From positions 1,091,525 to 1,155,524 of the forward strand of contig JAJQRF010000002.1 in the NCBI GenBank assembly GCA_021228405.1: a stretch of DNA of 64,000 nucleotides. Reading direction: 5' to 3'. Origin of the DNA: Pyrinomonadaceae bacterium (GTDB lineage: Bacteria; Acidobacteriota; Blastocatellia; Pyrinomonadales; Pyrinomonadaceae). This document shows, in pieces, positions 35,708 to 45,491 of the stretch (its first letter is position 1; every line of letters begins with the position of its first letter). The notes beneath the pieces were generated by a model, which searched no databases, was not told the origin of the DNA, and saw nothing but the letters and a program-made list of their open reading frames with translations. The position numbers and the translations under genes were made by a program.

Positions 35708-35986
35708 TTACCAAGGCAAGTCCTCGTCAAAAAGATTGCCGCCTTGTTCCGACAAGAATTTTTCTTCATCAGAGCATTGATTATGCGGAAAATCCACGTC
35801 GTTAAATTTGCCGCAAAGCGGACATTCAAAAGCTTCGCGCCCGGCGTGATCGATTTTGTAATCGTCGAAAAAGTCGATTTGTGTTTCGCCCGAAGCGAGT
35901 TCATCTTGATCGAAATATTCCTGCTCATCAGTTGGTTCGAGCATCGCGCAAATTTCTTCCCAATATTGTGTTTTTGTCCAACTCAT
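35708..35986 (-). CDS. Acidic zinc-ribbon-like protein (92 aa)
   Basis: A very acidic protein with CPLCG and a later HNQC that could bind one zinc. The longer frame that overlaps it lacks any motif, so this frame is preferred. Function unknown. Confidence 0.6.
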   Translation of the reverse strand: MSWTKTQYWEEICAMLEPTDEQEYFDQDELASGETQIDFFDDYKIDHAGREAFECPLCGKFNDVDFPHNQCSDEEKFLSEQGGNLFDEDLPW

Positions 35987-36039
35987 AATTTTGAAAAATT
36001 GGCGGGATGTTTCACCCGCCGAAAACTTGACTTAAAAAC

Positions 36040-36552
36040 TTAAATTTTGGTTGTCATTCCGAAAATGGTTTCGGTCAAAACCGCGCCGATGTGCTTACAA
36101 ATGCGGTTGCGGTAAACGTAATCGGCACATTCGCAAGTCGCAAACAATTCGCCGTTTTCAGATTTCAAATCGACGCGGTATTCCGTATTTACGCGGTGAT
36201 TTTTCACGTAAAAGGAGTCGCGTTCCCAATCGTTGAAAACTTCCAGACTCGACGTTTCGGCGCGTTTCATCGCGTCCAAAAACTCGTGTTTGCGGTTGAC
36301 GAGCGAAAGCATTTCAGGTTTGCTTTGAACTGCGTTGATTCTCAAAGAGTGATATTTCAATTCCGATTGACGGATTGCCGAAGCTGAAATATTGCCGTCA
36401 GGATATTGATAGCGGTAAGCACGTTGACCGTCGCGTGTCGTAATTTCGACAACAGGGAAATAAACCGTGTGGTCTGTCGCGTCAGTGTTTTGTGCAAGAA
36501 TAACGAATCCGATTTCGTCGCCGATGTTTAATTGAAATTGGTTTTTATTCAT
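36040..36552 (-). CDS. SWIM zinc-finger protein (170 aa) with N-terminal barrel-like segment
   Basis: The C terminus carries a SWIM motif (CECADYVYRNRICKH). The N terminus (IGDEIGFVILAQN ... SASAIRQSEL) is strand-rich and resembles, weakly by eye, the 65-aa protein of the two SWIM cassettes (IGDNVSVIVSV ... IPIDRVSAM). So this gene may be a fused form of the separate SWIM and 65-aa proteins. It lies next to the methyltransferase cargo in the opposite direction. Confidence 0.75.
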   Translation of the reverse strand: MNKNQFQLNIGDEIGFVILAQNTDATDHTVYFPVVEITTRDGQRAYRYQYPDGNISASAIRQSELKYHSLRINAVQSKPEMLSLVNRKHEFLDAMKRAETSSLEVFNDWERDSFYVKNHRVNTEYRVDLKSENGELFATCECADYVYRNRICKHIGAVLTETIFGMTTKI

Positions 36553-36764
36553 ATTTTTGAGATTTGAAAAGCCTACTTTTTATTCGTTTCATCCTTGCTT
36601 CACCCTACTCGCGTCTGTTGCGTCTAGTTTCGTTGTGGTTTTCTCCGGCACTTTTTTAACGGTGCTTTCCTACTCACTCAACTTACCTTGCTCAACCTTT
36701 CGCGGTTACTGCTCACGTTTCAAAATTTCGGCTTTCCAAAGAGGCTGAATTCCTCAACCATTAA

Positions 36765-36865
36765 GATATATTTTACACCCTGTAATATTTAATGTCAAGA
36801 TATATTTTACACCCTGTAATATTTATTTTGCGATGAAATACTTGAAAACTTTTACAGCGTGTAAT
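36765..36865. promoter_or_regulatory. Operator-like repeats upstream of the methyltransferase cargo
   Basis: TTTTACACCCTGTAATATTTA occurs twice with almost no change, and ACAGCGTGTAATATTA once. Each contains an imperfect TTACA/TGTAA dyad. Confidence 0.6.
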
Positions 36866-36879
36866 ATTATTTTTGGGCG

Positions 36880-37086
36880 ATGAGTGAAAAAGAATTAAAG
36901 GCTTCGGAAGTTGCCAAGATATACGATGTAAATCCATATACGGTGAAAGGTTGGATCCGCGCCGGAATGTTTCCAGGCGCACGGCTCGAAGAAAGCGTCG
37001 CCGGCAGCGTCTGGCTGATTCCCGAAAGCGATTTAGACGGATTTGTTAAACCTGAGAAAGGCAGACCTAAAAAAGCGGCGAAATAA
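36880..37086 (+). CDS. HTH (excisionase/MerR-type) protein
   Basis: A 68-residue DNA-binding protein: a helix-turn-helix with KASEVAKIYDVNPYTVKGWIRAGMF and a wing, then a basic C-terminal GRPKKAAK. It is 6 bp upstream of the methyltransferase gene on the same strand and probably regulates it, as control proteins do in restriction-modification loci. Upstream, 36765-36865 contains three diverged TACACCCTGTAATATT-type words that could be its operator. Confidence 0.75.
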   Translation: MSEKELKASEVAKIYDVNPYTVKGWIRAGMFPGARLEESVAGSVWLIPESDLDGFVKPEKGRPKKAAK

Positions 37087-37092
37087 ATATAA

Positions 37093-38760
<1,668 letters not shown>

Positions 38761-38762
38761 AA

Positions 38763-39011
38763 ATGTCCGAAAATATTGAAAACAGATTTAATTCCTTCAA
38801 GCGTGGCTTTACTTCAGCAGAAACTGACTATATAGATGATTGTTGAATTGTCTTTAAAGTGGTAGTTGAATTTGGAACATTATACACAATCGATTTTGAG
38901 GAAGAATTGCCGCCGTTGCCTTGGAACGTTTCCGTAAGACAAGGATATATGATTAGGCAAACCTTAATGGATTTGGCGATTGATCTAAAAAAAGAGATAG
39001 AGGCAAATTAA
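38763..39011 (+). pseudogene. Small ORF with in-frame TGA, downstream of the methyltransferase
   Basis: 27 codons from the ATG at 38763 end in TGA (38844-38846). The same frame stays open for a further 54 codons to TAA (39009-39011). The second part looks like normal protein (LPPLPWNVSVRQGY). It is probably broken by a nonsense mutation; a restart at a GTG near 38859 is possible. Confidence 0.45.
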
Positions 39012-39931
39012 AATTCATCTAAATTTCTAATAGCAAACCGCTCGCCGAATTCGGGCGATTTTTCGCTTTTTACGAACTCATCCAAAGAGTTTCCAGCCTT
39101 AAAAATCTCGAATCTTTTGTTGCCTAAAATCTGCTTTTGAAATCCCGGTTCGAGCGCGGCAAACCTTTCCGCGCCCGTGATAATATTTCCCGTGTGTTTC
39201 GTCTTCGGAATCAGCACACAGCGACAATTCGGATGCGAAAAAGTCATTTTCGACGATTTGAATTTTTGCCCGTGTAACATCCAACAAATAAGGCACGTTC
39301 GCGGATCAAGCGCGGACATCCAGATATATTCTTTGATGTTGGCTTCTCGGTAAAAATCACGCGTCGCGGCGCGATACGCTTCGTTAGTTTCCGTCCGGGC
39401 GATCGTCAAAGCTCGCGCTTTCCCAAGGTCGGCGGTTTTGTGTAGCCGTGCAGCGATTTGCGGGGCGGATTCGCCCAAGGCAAAGCCTTCGATGAGTTCA
39501 TTTTTCGCGAGCTGGCGCACGGGCGTTTTCATCCGATCAAATATTACCGAAAGCGTATTTTTGCCATTCGCACGTTGGAGCAGCTTTTGAATCGCTTCGC
39601 CGTCGCGCTCGAAAATTTTAGATTTCAATTCCAGAAACTCGCGCAAACTCGCGCCGCTCTGTTTGATGACGGTCGTTTGTGCTTTCTGCACGGTTTTCAC
39701 AAACGGATTTTTAATTTCTATGATGCGGCTTTCAACTTCGCTCAGTAATTTTTTGAGCAGATCGTTTTCGGAAAGTTTTTTGAGCGTGATCGGACCTGTC
39801 AGCTGAAGAAGAATGAAATCGGAGATTTTTTTCTTCATTTTCTCGAACTCATTAAGCAAAATAAAAGCGGATCGTTTTTCCGTTCTTATCAGCATTTCAC
39901 GCTGTTTTTTCGCAAATTCCTGCGGTGTCAT
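39008..39931 (-). CDS. Phage head morphogenesis protein (Mu F / SPP1 gp7-like)
   Basis: 307 residues. The C-terminal ~130 residues match the Mu F family: ARTETNEAYRAATRDF, DPRTCLICWMLHGQKF and HPNCRCVLIP, a Cys-Cys-His-Cys set that binds zinc in related proteins. The N terminus is helical. It follows the portal gene, as in SPP1-like phages, and is probably a minor head or ejection protein. Confidence 0.85.
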   Translation of the reverse strand: MTPQEFAKKQREMLIRTEKRSAFILLNEFEKMKKKISDFILLQLTGPITLKKLSENDLLKKLLSEVESRIIEIKNPFVKTVQKAQTTVIKQSGASLREFLELKSKIFERDGEAIQKLLQRANGKNTLSVIFDRMKTPVRQLAKNELIEGFALGESAPQIAARLHKTADLGKARALTIARTETNEAYRAATRDFYREANIKEYIWMSALDPRTCLICWMLHGQKFKSSKMTFSHPNCRCVLIPKTKHTGNIITGAERFAALEPGFQKQILGNKRFEIFKAGNSLDEFVKSEKSPEFGERFAIRNLDEF

Positions 39932-39936
39932 AGTTT

Positions 39937-41319
39937 CTAATAATTAGAATTCCCCGCGTCGAAAAACTTCGCCTGCGTTTCCATCTTCGCTTTTTCACGG
40001 TTCGCAATTTCTTCCTTCATTTTCTCGATCTGCCCGTCGGTCAAACCGTAATCGCGCTGAATCTGTTCTTCAGACCAGCCGAGAGATTTTTTCTTGATCG
40101 CATTATCGAGAATTTCAGTTTCCGAAACAGGCGCGGCATCCGTCCACTGCGTTTCGATCTGCAAATCTTTCGTTTCGAGCGTTTTAGTTTCGCGGTCGAT
40201 TTCCATTGCAAAACCGATAACTTCATCCCAACCTTCACCGAAAGACAATTGCGCGTCCTGCACAATGGAGGTAAACCGCGCTTCGAGCTTTCGCAGAGCT
40301 TCGCCGCTGATGGCACTTCCCGAATCTTCGAGATTGAAATACGACGGCGGAATGCCCGAAACCAGCGCGATGTCTTTGACGGTTTCCTGTTTTACTTTCA
40401 GCATCGATTCCAAATTCGCGTCGGTAAATTCGCCGAATTTCGTTTCGTTGTCTTCCGCTATCCAAACCGAATCATCCGCTTTGTAAGGTTCGATTTTTTT
40501 GCCCGTTTCTTCATCGACTTCAACGCGTAATCCCGCAACGTGCCGCTGACGCATTGAGTTATATTCCTGACCGACAAAAATATCGGCATAGGACTTATTG
40601 AGAGCATCATTAAGCGGAATCACGTCTGAAAGAATCGAATTCGGCACGTCGTCGGCTTCTTCGTCGAATGTGAAACGGAAAACCGGAACGCGTTTGTAAG
40701 GATTACCAAGCGGAAACGGTTCGCCCGCAACTTCGCGCACAACAAAGGATTTTGAATCGCTCTGTGCTCTTTTATGTTTCGACACATATTTTTCGATCCG
40801 GTCGGCGTAATAAACCGTCAAATAATATTTTCCGTCCGTTCCGAGCCACATTTTCGCAGCCTTTTCGGTTTCGCCCGTTTCGGCAGATTTCCAGACCGCA
40901 ACGTTTGCCGCCGTTTGCGTTTCGATTCGCGCACGTCCGTTTTTATCAACCCAAACCATCACGAAGGCTTCACCCGTTTTGAAGGCTTCACGATGCACTT
41001 TTCCCGAATTGAGCGGCATTTTATTGCGCTTCCAGATTTTCCACGCCGGATTTTCCGTATTTTGTTTCTCAGCCAAAAAGTTGATGATCTGAAGACGTGA
41101 TGCCGGAGCTTTGACGACCGTTCTACAAAGGTTTTCGCGCAAAGTTTGAAGTCTTTGCCCGTATTTGGTTTTGAATTTTTTCGACGAAAAGTTCCAGGTG
41201 TGAATGCCCTTATAATAATCGTAAAACTTTTGATACGCCGCCATCTTGGTAGTCAGGTGCGTGACGATTTTTTCGAGGTCTTGTTTCGATGTTTGCATCG
41301 GTGAAGTTTGGTTTTCCAT
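39937..41319 (-). CDS. Portal protein (SPP1 gp6-like)
   Basis: 460 residues. The pattern YYKGIHTWNFSSKKFKTKYGQRLQTL near the N terminus, the middle WIAEDNETKFGEF and the IPPSYFNLEDSGSAISGEAL segment match the SPP1-type portal family. It lies between the large terminase and the Mu F-like gene. Its TAG stop shows that TAG is used as a true stop in this phage. Confidence 0.85.
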   Translation of the reverse strand: MENQTSPMQTSKQDLEKIVTHLTTKMAAYQKFYDYYKGIHTWNFSSKKFKTKYGQRLQTLRENLCRTVVKAPASRLQIINFLAEKQNTENPAWKIWKRNKMPLNSGKVHREAFKTGEAFVMVWVDKNGRARIETQTAANVAVWKSAETGETEKAAKMWLGTDGKYYLTVYYADRIEKYVSKHKRAQSDSKSFVVREVAGEPFPLGNPYKRVPVFRFTFDEEADDVPNSILSDVIPLNDALNKSYADIFVGQEYNSMRQRHVAGLRVEVDEETGKKIEPYKADDSVWIAEDNETKFGEFTDANLESMLKVKQETVKDIALVSGIPPSYFNLEDSGSAISGEALRKLEARFTSIVQDAQLSFGEGWDEVIGFAMEIDRETKTLETKDLQIETQWTDAAPVSETEILDNAIKKKSLGWSEEQIQRDYGLTDGQIEKMKEEIANREKAKMETQAKFFDAGNSNY

Positions 41320-41367
41320 TTTGAGAAGTGCAGGTCAAACCTACATATTTGAAATTGTAGAGATTTT

Positions 41368-42849
41368 TTAGAAACCGCAACCGGTTGAGCCTTCCGCACT
41401 GCTTGAATTAAACGCGCCCGCAGCTGAGTCCATAATGTCGTCGTGCGGCAGATCGGGCTGACCGTGCATATGCGATAAAAACTCCGCGTTCCAACTTCCT
41501 TTTTTGCATTTCACGTTTCCGGCTTCGGCTTGAACGGCGAGCGAACGTGCTCTGGTCAATTTATCGCCTTTGAAGTTTTTGCCCTTGGCATCGTAACCGA
41601 CGAGATTTGAGGTCAGCCGATAACTTTCACGTTTTGCCGCGCTTCCGGGTTCGATTTCCCATCTGACGAGAAATCTTGCGCCTAGAGATTTCGCAATATC
41701 CCGATCGAGTTTGCACGTCTGAAGAAACAATTTTTCGACCGATGCGGGAGCTTGTTGCACGGCGATCACGTCCAAGATATACCAGCGTTTTTCCGTTTTT
41801 GAATATCCTAAAAGCGTCCGTGCGGTAAAATCCGGATCATTCTTGCCGTCCACTTTAGTGCCTATAATCTGCTTTTCGGTCGCGGCAAAATCCCAATAGG
41901 CTGTCACTAAATCAATTTTGGGAAGTTGCTCGACGATCTCGAACCATTCACGATTGAAAACCTTTCCGGCGGACGCTTTGACCTTCCAATTGCCGCCGAG
42001 CAGTCTTTCGCGCTCGACGAGCGGTAACGCCAGAAGGTTCGCCAAATACTGCGGATTCGATTCGAGCAGTTTTTTATTGTCGTAAACGTTCGACGGAATG
42101 AACGTGACCGATTTGATGAAATCTTCGGGTTTCGTCATTTCGCGCACGTCTTCCGGCAGCGCGTTCCTGATGCTCTCGAAATCGTCGAAAAGTTCTTCCT
42201 TCGTGTCTGCCCATTTGAGATTATCGCCAAGCCGAATGAACCAGCGGATTTTTCCGGCACGCTCTTGAATAGGTAAACCGTAACGCGGATTTCGCTCGCC
42301 GTTCTCTAAAAATTCGCGTTGGTCGATCCACCAGGCAATAAAATCGGCAACCCAAGATTCCGCGTCCGGATTCGTCGTGGCGCGGACGTAAGGTTTCACA
42401 CCGCAGGTCGAGCGGTTGCGCGAAATCATATAAAAAAACTGCTTTTCGGTAAAATGCGTTAGCTCGTCGAAACCTAAAAAACATATCTGCGAACCTTGCC
42501 AATCTAAAACATTTTTATCGTGCTGAAGATGCGAAAACGAAACGACCGACCCGCTCGGAAACGTCCACGAATGATCGGTTTCCTTCGGCGTTGCATCGAG
42601 GAGCGGATACATTTTCGACGATTCGTCCCAAAGACCGCCTTCGTTGGTAATCATCGGCGATGTGCGCCGAAATATCACGCCGCCGAAATCTTTGTTTTCC
42701 GTGTGCCGTGCGCCTTCGAGCAAAATGCCGAAAGATTTCCCGCCGCCCGCGCCGCCGCCGTAAATTGCGATGTCGGCGGAAGTGGATAGGAAGAGTTCTT
42801 GCGGACCGGGCTGTGGTCGAAGTTCAATTGTATTTGTCGCGTTAGTCAA
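41368..42849 (-). CDS. Terminase large subunit
   Basis: 493 residues. The ATPase Walker A is GGAGGGKSFG (residues ~30-40) and Walker B is FLGFDELTHF. The C-terminal nuclease has an acidic start in AYWDFAATEK and later LPHDDIMDS. It pumps DNA into the procapsid with the small subunit encoded upstream at 44472. The two are separated by a tRNA, a plus-strand gene and ~1.6 kb of AT-rich DNA. Confidence 0.92.
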   Translation of the reverse strand: MTNATNTIELRPQPGPQELFLSTSADIAIYGGGAGGGKSFGILLEGARHTENKDFGGVIFRRTSPMITNEGGLWDESSKMYPLLDATPKETDHSWTFPSGSVVSFSHLQHDKNVLDWQGSQICFLGFDELTHFTEKQFFYMISRNRSTCGVKPYVRATTNPDAESWVADFIAWWIDQREFLENGERNPRYGLPIQERAGKIRWFIRLGDNLKWADTKEELFDDFESIRNALPEDVREMTKPEDFIKSVTFIPSNVYDNKKLLESNPQYLANLLALPLVERERLLGGNWKVKASAGKVFNREWFEIVEQLPKIDLVTAYWDFAATEKQIIGTKVDGKNDPDFTARTLLGYSKTEKRWYILDVIAVQQAPASVEKLFLQTCKLDRDIAKSLGARFLVRWEIEPGSAAKRESYRLTSNLVGYDAKGKNFKGDKLTRARSLAVQAEAGNVKCKKGSWNAEFLSHMHGQPDLPHDDIMDSAAGAFNSSSAEGSTGCGF

Positions 42850-43306
42850 TTTAAGAGGCTTAATGTTGTAGCCTCTCCAAGTTTACAATTACTTTCCATA
42901 ACGCTAACAAATATGCTTTAAGTAAAGACAAGTATCTTTGAGTGAGTCAACAATATAACGAAAAAACGAAATTGAGAAGATTATCAGTAGTAAGATAAGA
43001 ACATTAATTTAGACTTTAGATAAACTAAAAGTGTTAAGAGCAATGTAAAGATTGTTAAATACACAGAAACATAAATGAAATGATTATTAGACAATAAGAA
43101 AATTAATGAGAAAATGAGAAAATTAATGAGAAAATTGAGTTATTAAGAATAAGGAATTCATCCTCTATTCTAAGTCTATTATTTAATGGACTTAGCTTTA
43201 AACTATTATAATTAAATCACTTGACAAACTAAGGCTTGTTGACAAATAGTCTGATTTTAGGTAATGTTTAAAAGAAAAAGGGAGGAGATGAAATCTCCTC
43301 CACCGT
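42850..43306. other. AT-rich non-coding region with a tandem repeat
   Basis: No gene is seen. A ~20-bp unit containing GAAAATTAATGAG is tandemly repeated (43097-43136), and a GAGGCT/AGCCTC hairpin lies near 42854-42873, upstream of the terminase. Confidence 0.5.
43274..43301 (-). terminator. Terminator of the micro-gene
   Basis: GGAGGAGAT / ATCTCCTCC with a 3-nt loop; on the minus strand it is followed by CTTTTTC. Confidence 0.85.
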
Positions 43307-43399
43307 TCATATAGGTTCAAGAATAATGGTTAAGTCGCCTTCAGAAGACATTTTAATCGTTACTTTGAATTTGAACGAAAAAGTAAAAATGATTATCAT
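43307..43399 (-). CDS. 30-aa micro-protein with strong ribosome site
   Basis: A very strong AAGGAGG site lies 6 nt before the ATG at 43399. The 30-residue product starts MIIIFTFSFKFKVTIK (a strand or membrane-like half) and ends acidic (SEGDLTIILEPI). A 9-bp hairpin terminator follows the stop codon after 5 nt. The tight site-ORF-terminator unit argues for real translation. Function unknown. Confidence 0.7.
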   Translation of the reverse strand: MIIIFTFSFKFKVTIKMSSEGDLTIILEPI

Positions 43400-43424
43400 T
43401 TTTACCTCCTTTTTTCTAAAATTG

Positions 43425-43475
43425 CATCCAAAAACTGCTACTTTTTGGATGTTTCGGATAAAAAACGATCCGAAA
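43425..43475 (-). promoter_or_regulatory. Two-hairpin leader of the micro-gene
   Basis: CATCCAAAAA / TTTTTGGATG (43425-43451) and TTTCGGAT / ATCCGAAA (43452-43475) are adjacent hairpins just upstream of the ribosome site, possibly a regulatory 5' leader. Confidence 0.5.
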
Positions 43476-43541
43476 CTTTTTTAGGATAAAAGGTAACCTA
43501 TAATAAAAAACTTATTGTTGTTTTTAAAATGGAAATTGCGC

Positions 43542-43625
43542 GGAGGGTGCCGGACTCGAACCGACAAAGGTGCTAGCCTGTCCTCGATTATAAGTCGGGT
43601 GCATTACCAATTCTGCCAACCCTCC
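43542..43625 (-). tRNA. Phage tRNA, anticodon UAU (Ile, AUA-reading), with extended variable arm
   Basis: Acceptor GGAGGGT/ACCCTCC, D arm with GCA/TGC, anticodon loop CTTATAA (anticodon UAU) with one C-A mismatch in the stem, T arm GTCGGTTCGAGTCCGGC. The variable region is ~17 nt and can form AGG/CCT, unusual for an Ile tRNA. The discriminator base is G and CCA is not encoded. It may decode AUA or be a non-canonical RNA. Confidence 0.65.
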
Positions 43626-43782
43626 AAATTACAAACATCAAAAAGTCTGCTTTATTATAGCCATAAACGACACATAAGCGCAATAGCGCGAAGTCGATTT
43701 ACATCAAAAAGATAAAAAACTGCGTTTCGGCGCAGTTTTTTGTTTTTAGCGACATAACACCACACTCTAATTATTGGCATCC

Positions 43783-43970
43783 CGTTACAAATTAATCGCC
43801 GATTAACTGTAACGCTTAACGTAATGATAAAGACAAACAGTAAACTTATAGCAAGAGTTTGCATTTGTGCGTAAGTTGCGTGTAAGAAAAACATTGACAA
43901 AGTTAAGCAGTTTATTTAGTATTAATGCGTAACAGTAAGTTACTAATCTTTTTTGAGGTAAATTGAAAAT
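43783..43970. promoter_or_regulatory. Operator-rich promoter region of the 153-aa gene
   Basis: Contains CGTTAC...GTAACG (43783-43814), several CGTAA words, GTAAC-N5-GTTAC, and a near-consensus promoter TTGACA (43894) - 17 nt - TAGTAT (43917-43922). Confidence 0.6.
43894..43922 (+). promoter_or_regulatory. Strong sigma-70-like promoter
   Basis: TTGACA, a 17-nt spacer and TAGTAT, about 50 bp before the ATG of the plus-strand gene at 43971. Confidence 0.75.
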
Positions 43971-44432
43971 ATGGAAAATTGGAATGATTTTGAAGAATTC
44001 ACACAAGGAGCGAGTAGCAGTCGCAGTAATGTGCCAAGAATTTCTTTGAACAATCGTGGGGATATTACACTTAATCATTTAGCGCATGGATTGCTGAAAA
44101 ATTCCGAAAAAGTAGTTCTAGCTTTTAGTAAAAAGGGACTTATTGGTATCAGACCTGCAAATGAAGGCGAAAAACACGCTTTTGATGTTAAATCGTTGGC
44201 TAATTCAACGAGTCATATTATTAGAGCTAAGGGGTTTTGTGCGTTTTATAACATTATTCCACCAAAAACAGCTTTGTTTGAAGAAATTACTTCGGATGAA
44301 ATTGGAATTATCTTAGATTTAAATAAGGTAAAAATAATTGCACCACGTCAAAGACAAAAGAAGAGTGAAACACCACCAAAAGTTGAAACGCCATTAGAAC
44401 AAAAACCATCATCAAGTTTTTGGGAAAGTTAA
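43971..44432 (+). CDS. Plus-strand cargo protein of unknown function (153 aa)
   Basis: The pattern PRISLNNRGDITLN ... GLIGIRPANEGEKHAFDVKSL ... GFCAFYNI ... GIILDL resembles a widespread small bacterial family of unknown function. The C-terminal ~30 residues are a proline-rich tail. It has its own strong promoter and terminator and faces away from the terminase genes on either side, so it is a typical lysogenic cargo gene. Confidence 0.65.
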   Translation: MENWNDFEEFTQGASSSRSNVPRISLNNRGDITLNHLAHGLLKNSEKVVLAFSKKGLIGIRPANEGEKHAFDVKSLANSTSHIIRAKGFCAFYNIIPPKTALFEEITSDEIGIILDLNKVKIIAPRQRQKKSETPPKVETPLEQKPSSSFWES

Positions 44433-44464
44433 AAAAAGGGCTGGAATATTCCAGCCCTTTTTTT
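44432..44464. terminator. Bidirectional terminator
   Basis: AAAAAGGGCTGGAA / TTCCAGCCCTTTTT around TATT, a perfect ~14-bp stem between convergent genes. Confidence 0.9.
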
Positions 44465-44471
44465 AGACGAA

Positions 44472-44888
44472 TTAATTTCTTTTATTATCCGGTAAATACA
44501 AAACAACCTTAGGTTTATCATTGCCTTTGATATCGGTTTCGGCAATCTTCGTCGGCGCGTAATTTCCCTGAAGCAGATTTATTTCCCTAAGCAGATTGCG
44601 GATTTCACGCGCAACCAGAATCGATTTACCCGTCTTAAATTTCCCTCGAAGTTCGGTAACCATATCTTCAAGAATGGCGATATTTTCGGCGCGTGAATCT
44701 TCGACAGTTTTCGTCTGATTTTTTTTGAGATAAGTTGAAACCGCCTTTTGACACGCTTGGATCGAATTCCAATGTCCGAGTTCATCGATGATCTCTTGAT
44801 ACGGAACTTTCGCCAGCCGCAAAGCCACCGCGTCGGCAAGCAGTTTTTGATAGGCGATTGCTTCTGGTGATGTTCGTGGTCTAGCCAT
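44472..44888 (-). CDS. Putative terminase small subunit
   Basis: 138 residues. Helical, with an N-terminal helix-turn-helix-like part (LRLAKVPYQEIIDELG ... QACQKAVSTYLKK) and a central coiled coil, as in small terminase subunits that recognise phage DNA. It is the nearest minus-strand gene upstream of the large subunit. Assigned mainly by position and helix pattern. Confidence 0.65.
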   Translation of the reverse strand: MARPRTSPEAIAYQKLLADAVALRLAKVPYQEIIDELGHWNSIQACQKAVSTYLKKNQTKTVEDSRAENIAILEDMVTELRGKFKTGKSILVAREIRNLLREINLLQGNYAPTKIAETDIKGNDKPKVVLYLPDNKRN

Positions 44889-44942
44889 TATTTGTGAGTA
44901 AAACTAATCAAAAGGTGTGAAATTAGGCAAATGAATTTTAGA

Positions 44943-45012
44943 ACAAATAAGAAAAAGACTATGATTTCAAGCCTTTTTCAGTTTATAGATTTTGTTTGAA
45001 GCGGTTTTGAAT
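44943..45012 (-). repeat. Repeat box copy 3
   Basis: The same hairpin and flank as at 22596 and 27188 (hairpin 44952-44978; one G-C replaced by G-U in the stem). It lies between the cassette-2 minus operon and the small terminase gene. Confidence 0.7.
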
Positions 45013-45081
45013 TCCTTGATTGATAGATGATAAAGGGTCTTTTGAAATTGAGTATAATTAAAATCCAATATTAGGCACTTA

Positions 45082-45489
45082 TTAAGAATGCTTAAATCTC
45101 TTTCTTAAGTATTCAAACAATTCCATTTCATCAATACCTTTCCGAAAAAAGAATATGTCTTCAATAGAGCCTAAGACTTCCATAACAAATTCGTAACTTA
45201 TTCCAGAAAATATAATAATTGGAATTTTGGAAACTTTATATGAACTTCCTTCTACATTAAAATTCCCATTTCTGATGTCTTTTATCATTTTCTTTGGAGT
45301 TTTATTTTCACCTTCTCCTTTTAAATACCAATCGGTGATTATCAAGTCATAAGTTCGATTTTTTAACTCAAATATAGCAGAATCAATAGCGATAACTTGT
45401 TTGACCTCTACACATAGTAATTCAGTTAAGGCGAAACCCAAATTTTCGCTATATTCAGGCTCATCATCAATAATAAGAATTCGTTTCAT
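45082..45489 (-). CDS. Stand-alone response-regulator receiver protein
   Basis: 135 residues from the ATG at 45489. A receiver domain with acidic DDE at the start, phospho-acceptor D in IITDWYLKGE, S/T in IIIFSG and K in FFRKG; no output domain. It follows a membrane coiled-coil gene by 2 bp. In a phage cargo cassette a lone receiver could be controlled by a host kinase or be a signalling part of a defence system. Confidence 0.82.
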   Translation of the reverse strand: MKRILIIDDEPEYSENLGFALTELLCVEVKQVIAIDSAIFELKNRTYDLIITDWYLKGEGENKTPKKMIKDIRNGNFNVEGSSYKVSKIPIIIFSGISYEFVMEVLGSIEDIFFFRKGIDEMELFEYLRKRFKHS

Positions 45490-45491
45490 AA

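Noticed and set aside
43542..43625. The phage tRNA as an amber/ochre suppressor
   Set aside because: With normal stem alignment the anticodon is UAU, not CUA or UUA.
43515..43715. 66-codon frame over the phage tRNA
   Set aside because: It overlaps the tRNA completely; this kind of frame is a common artefact at tRNA genes.
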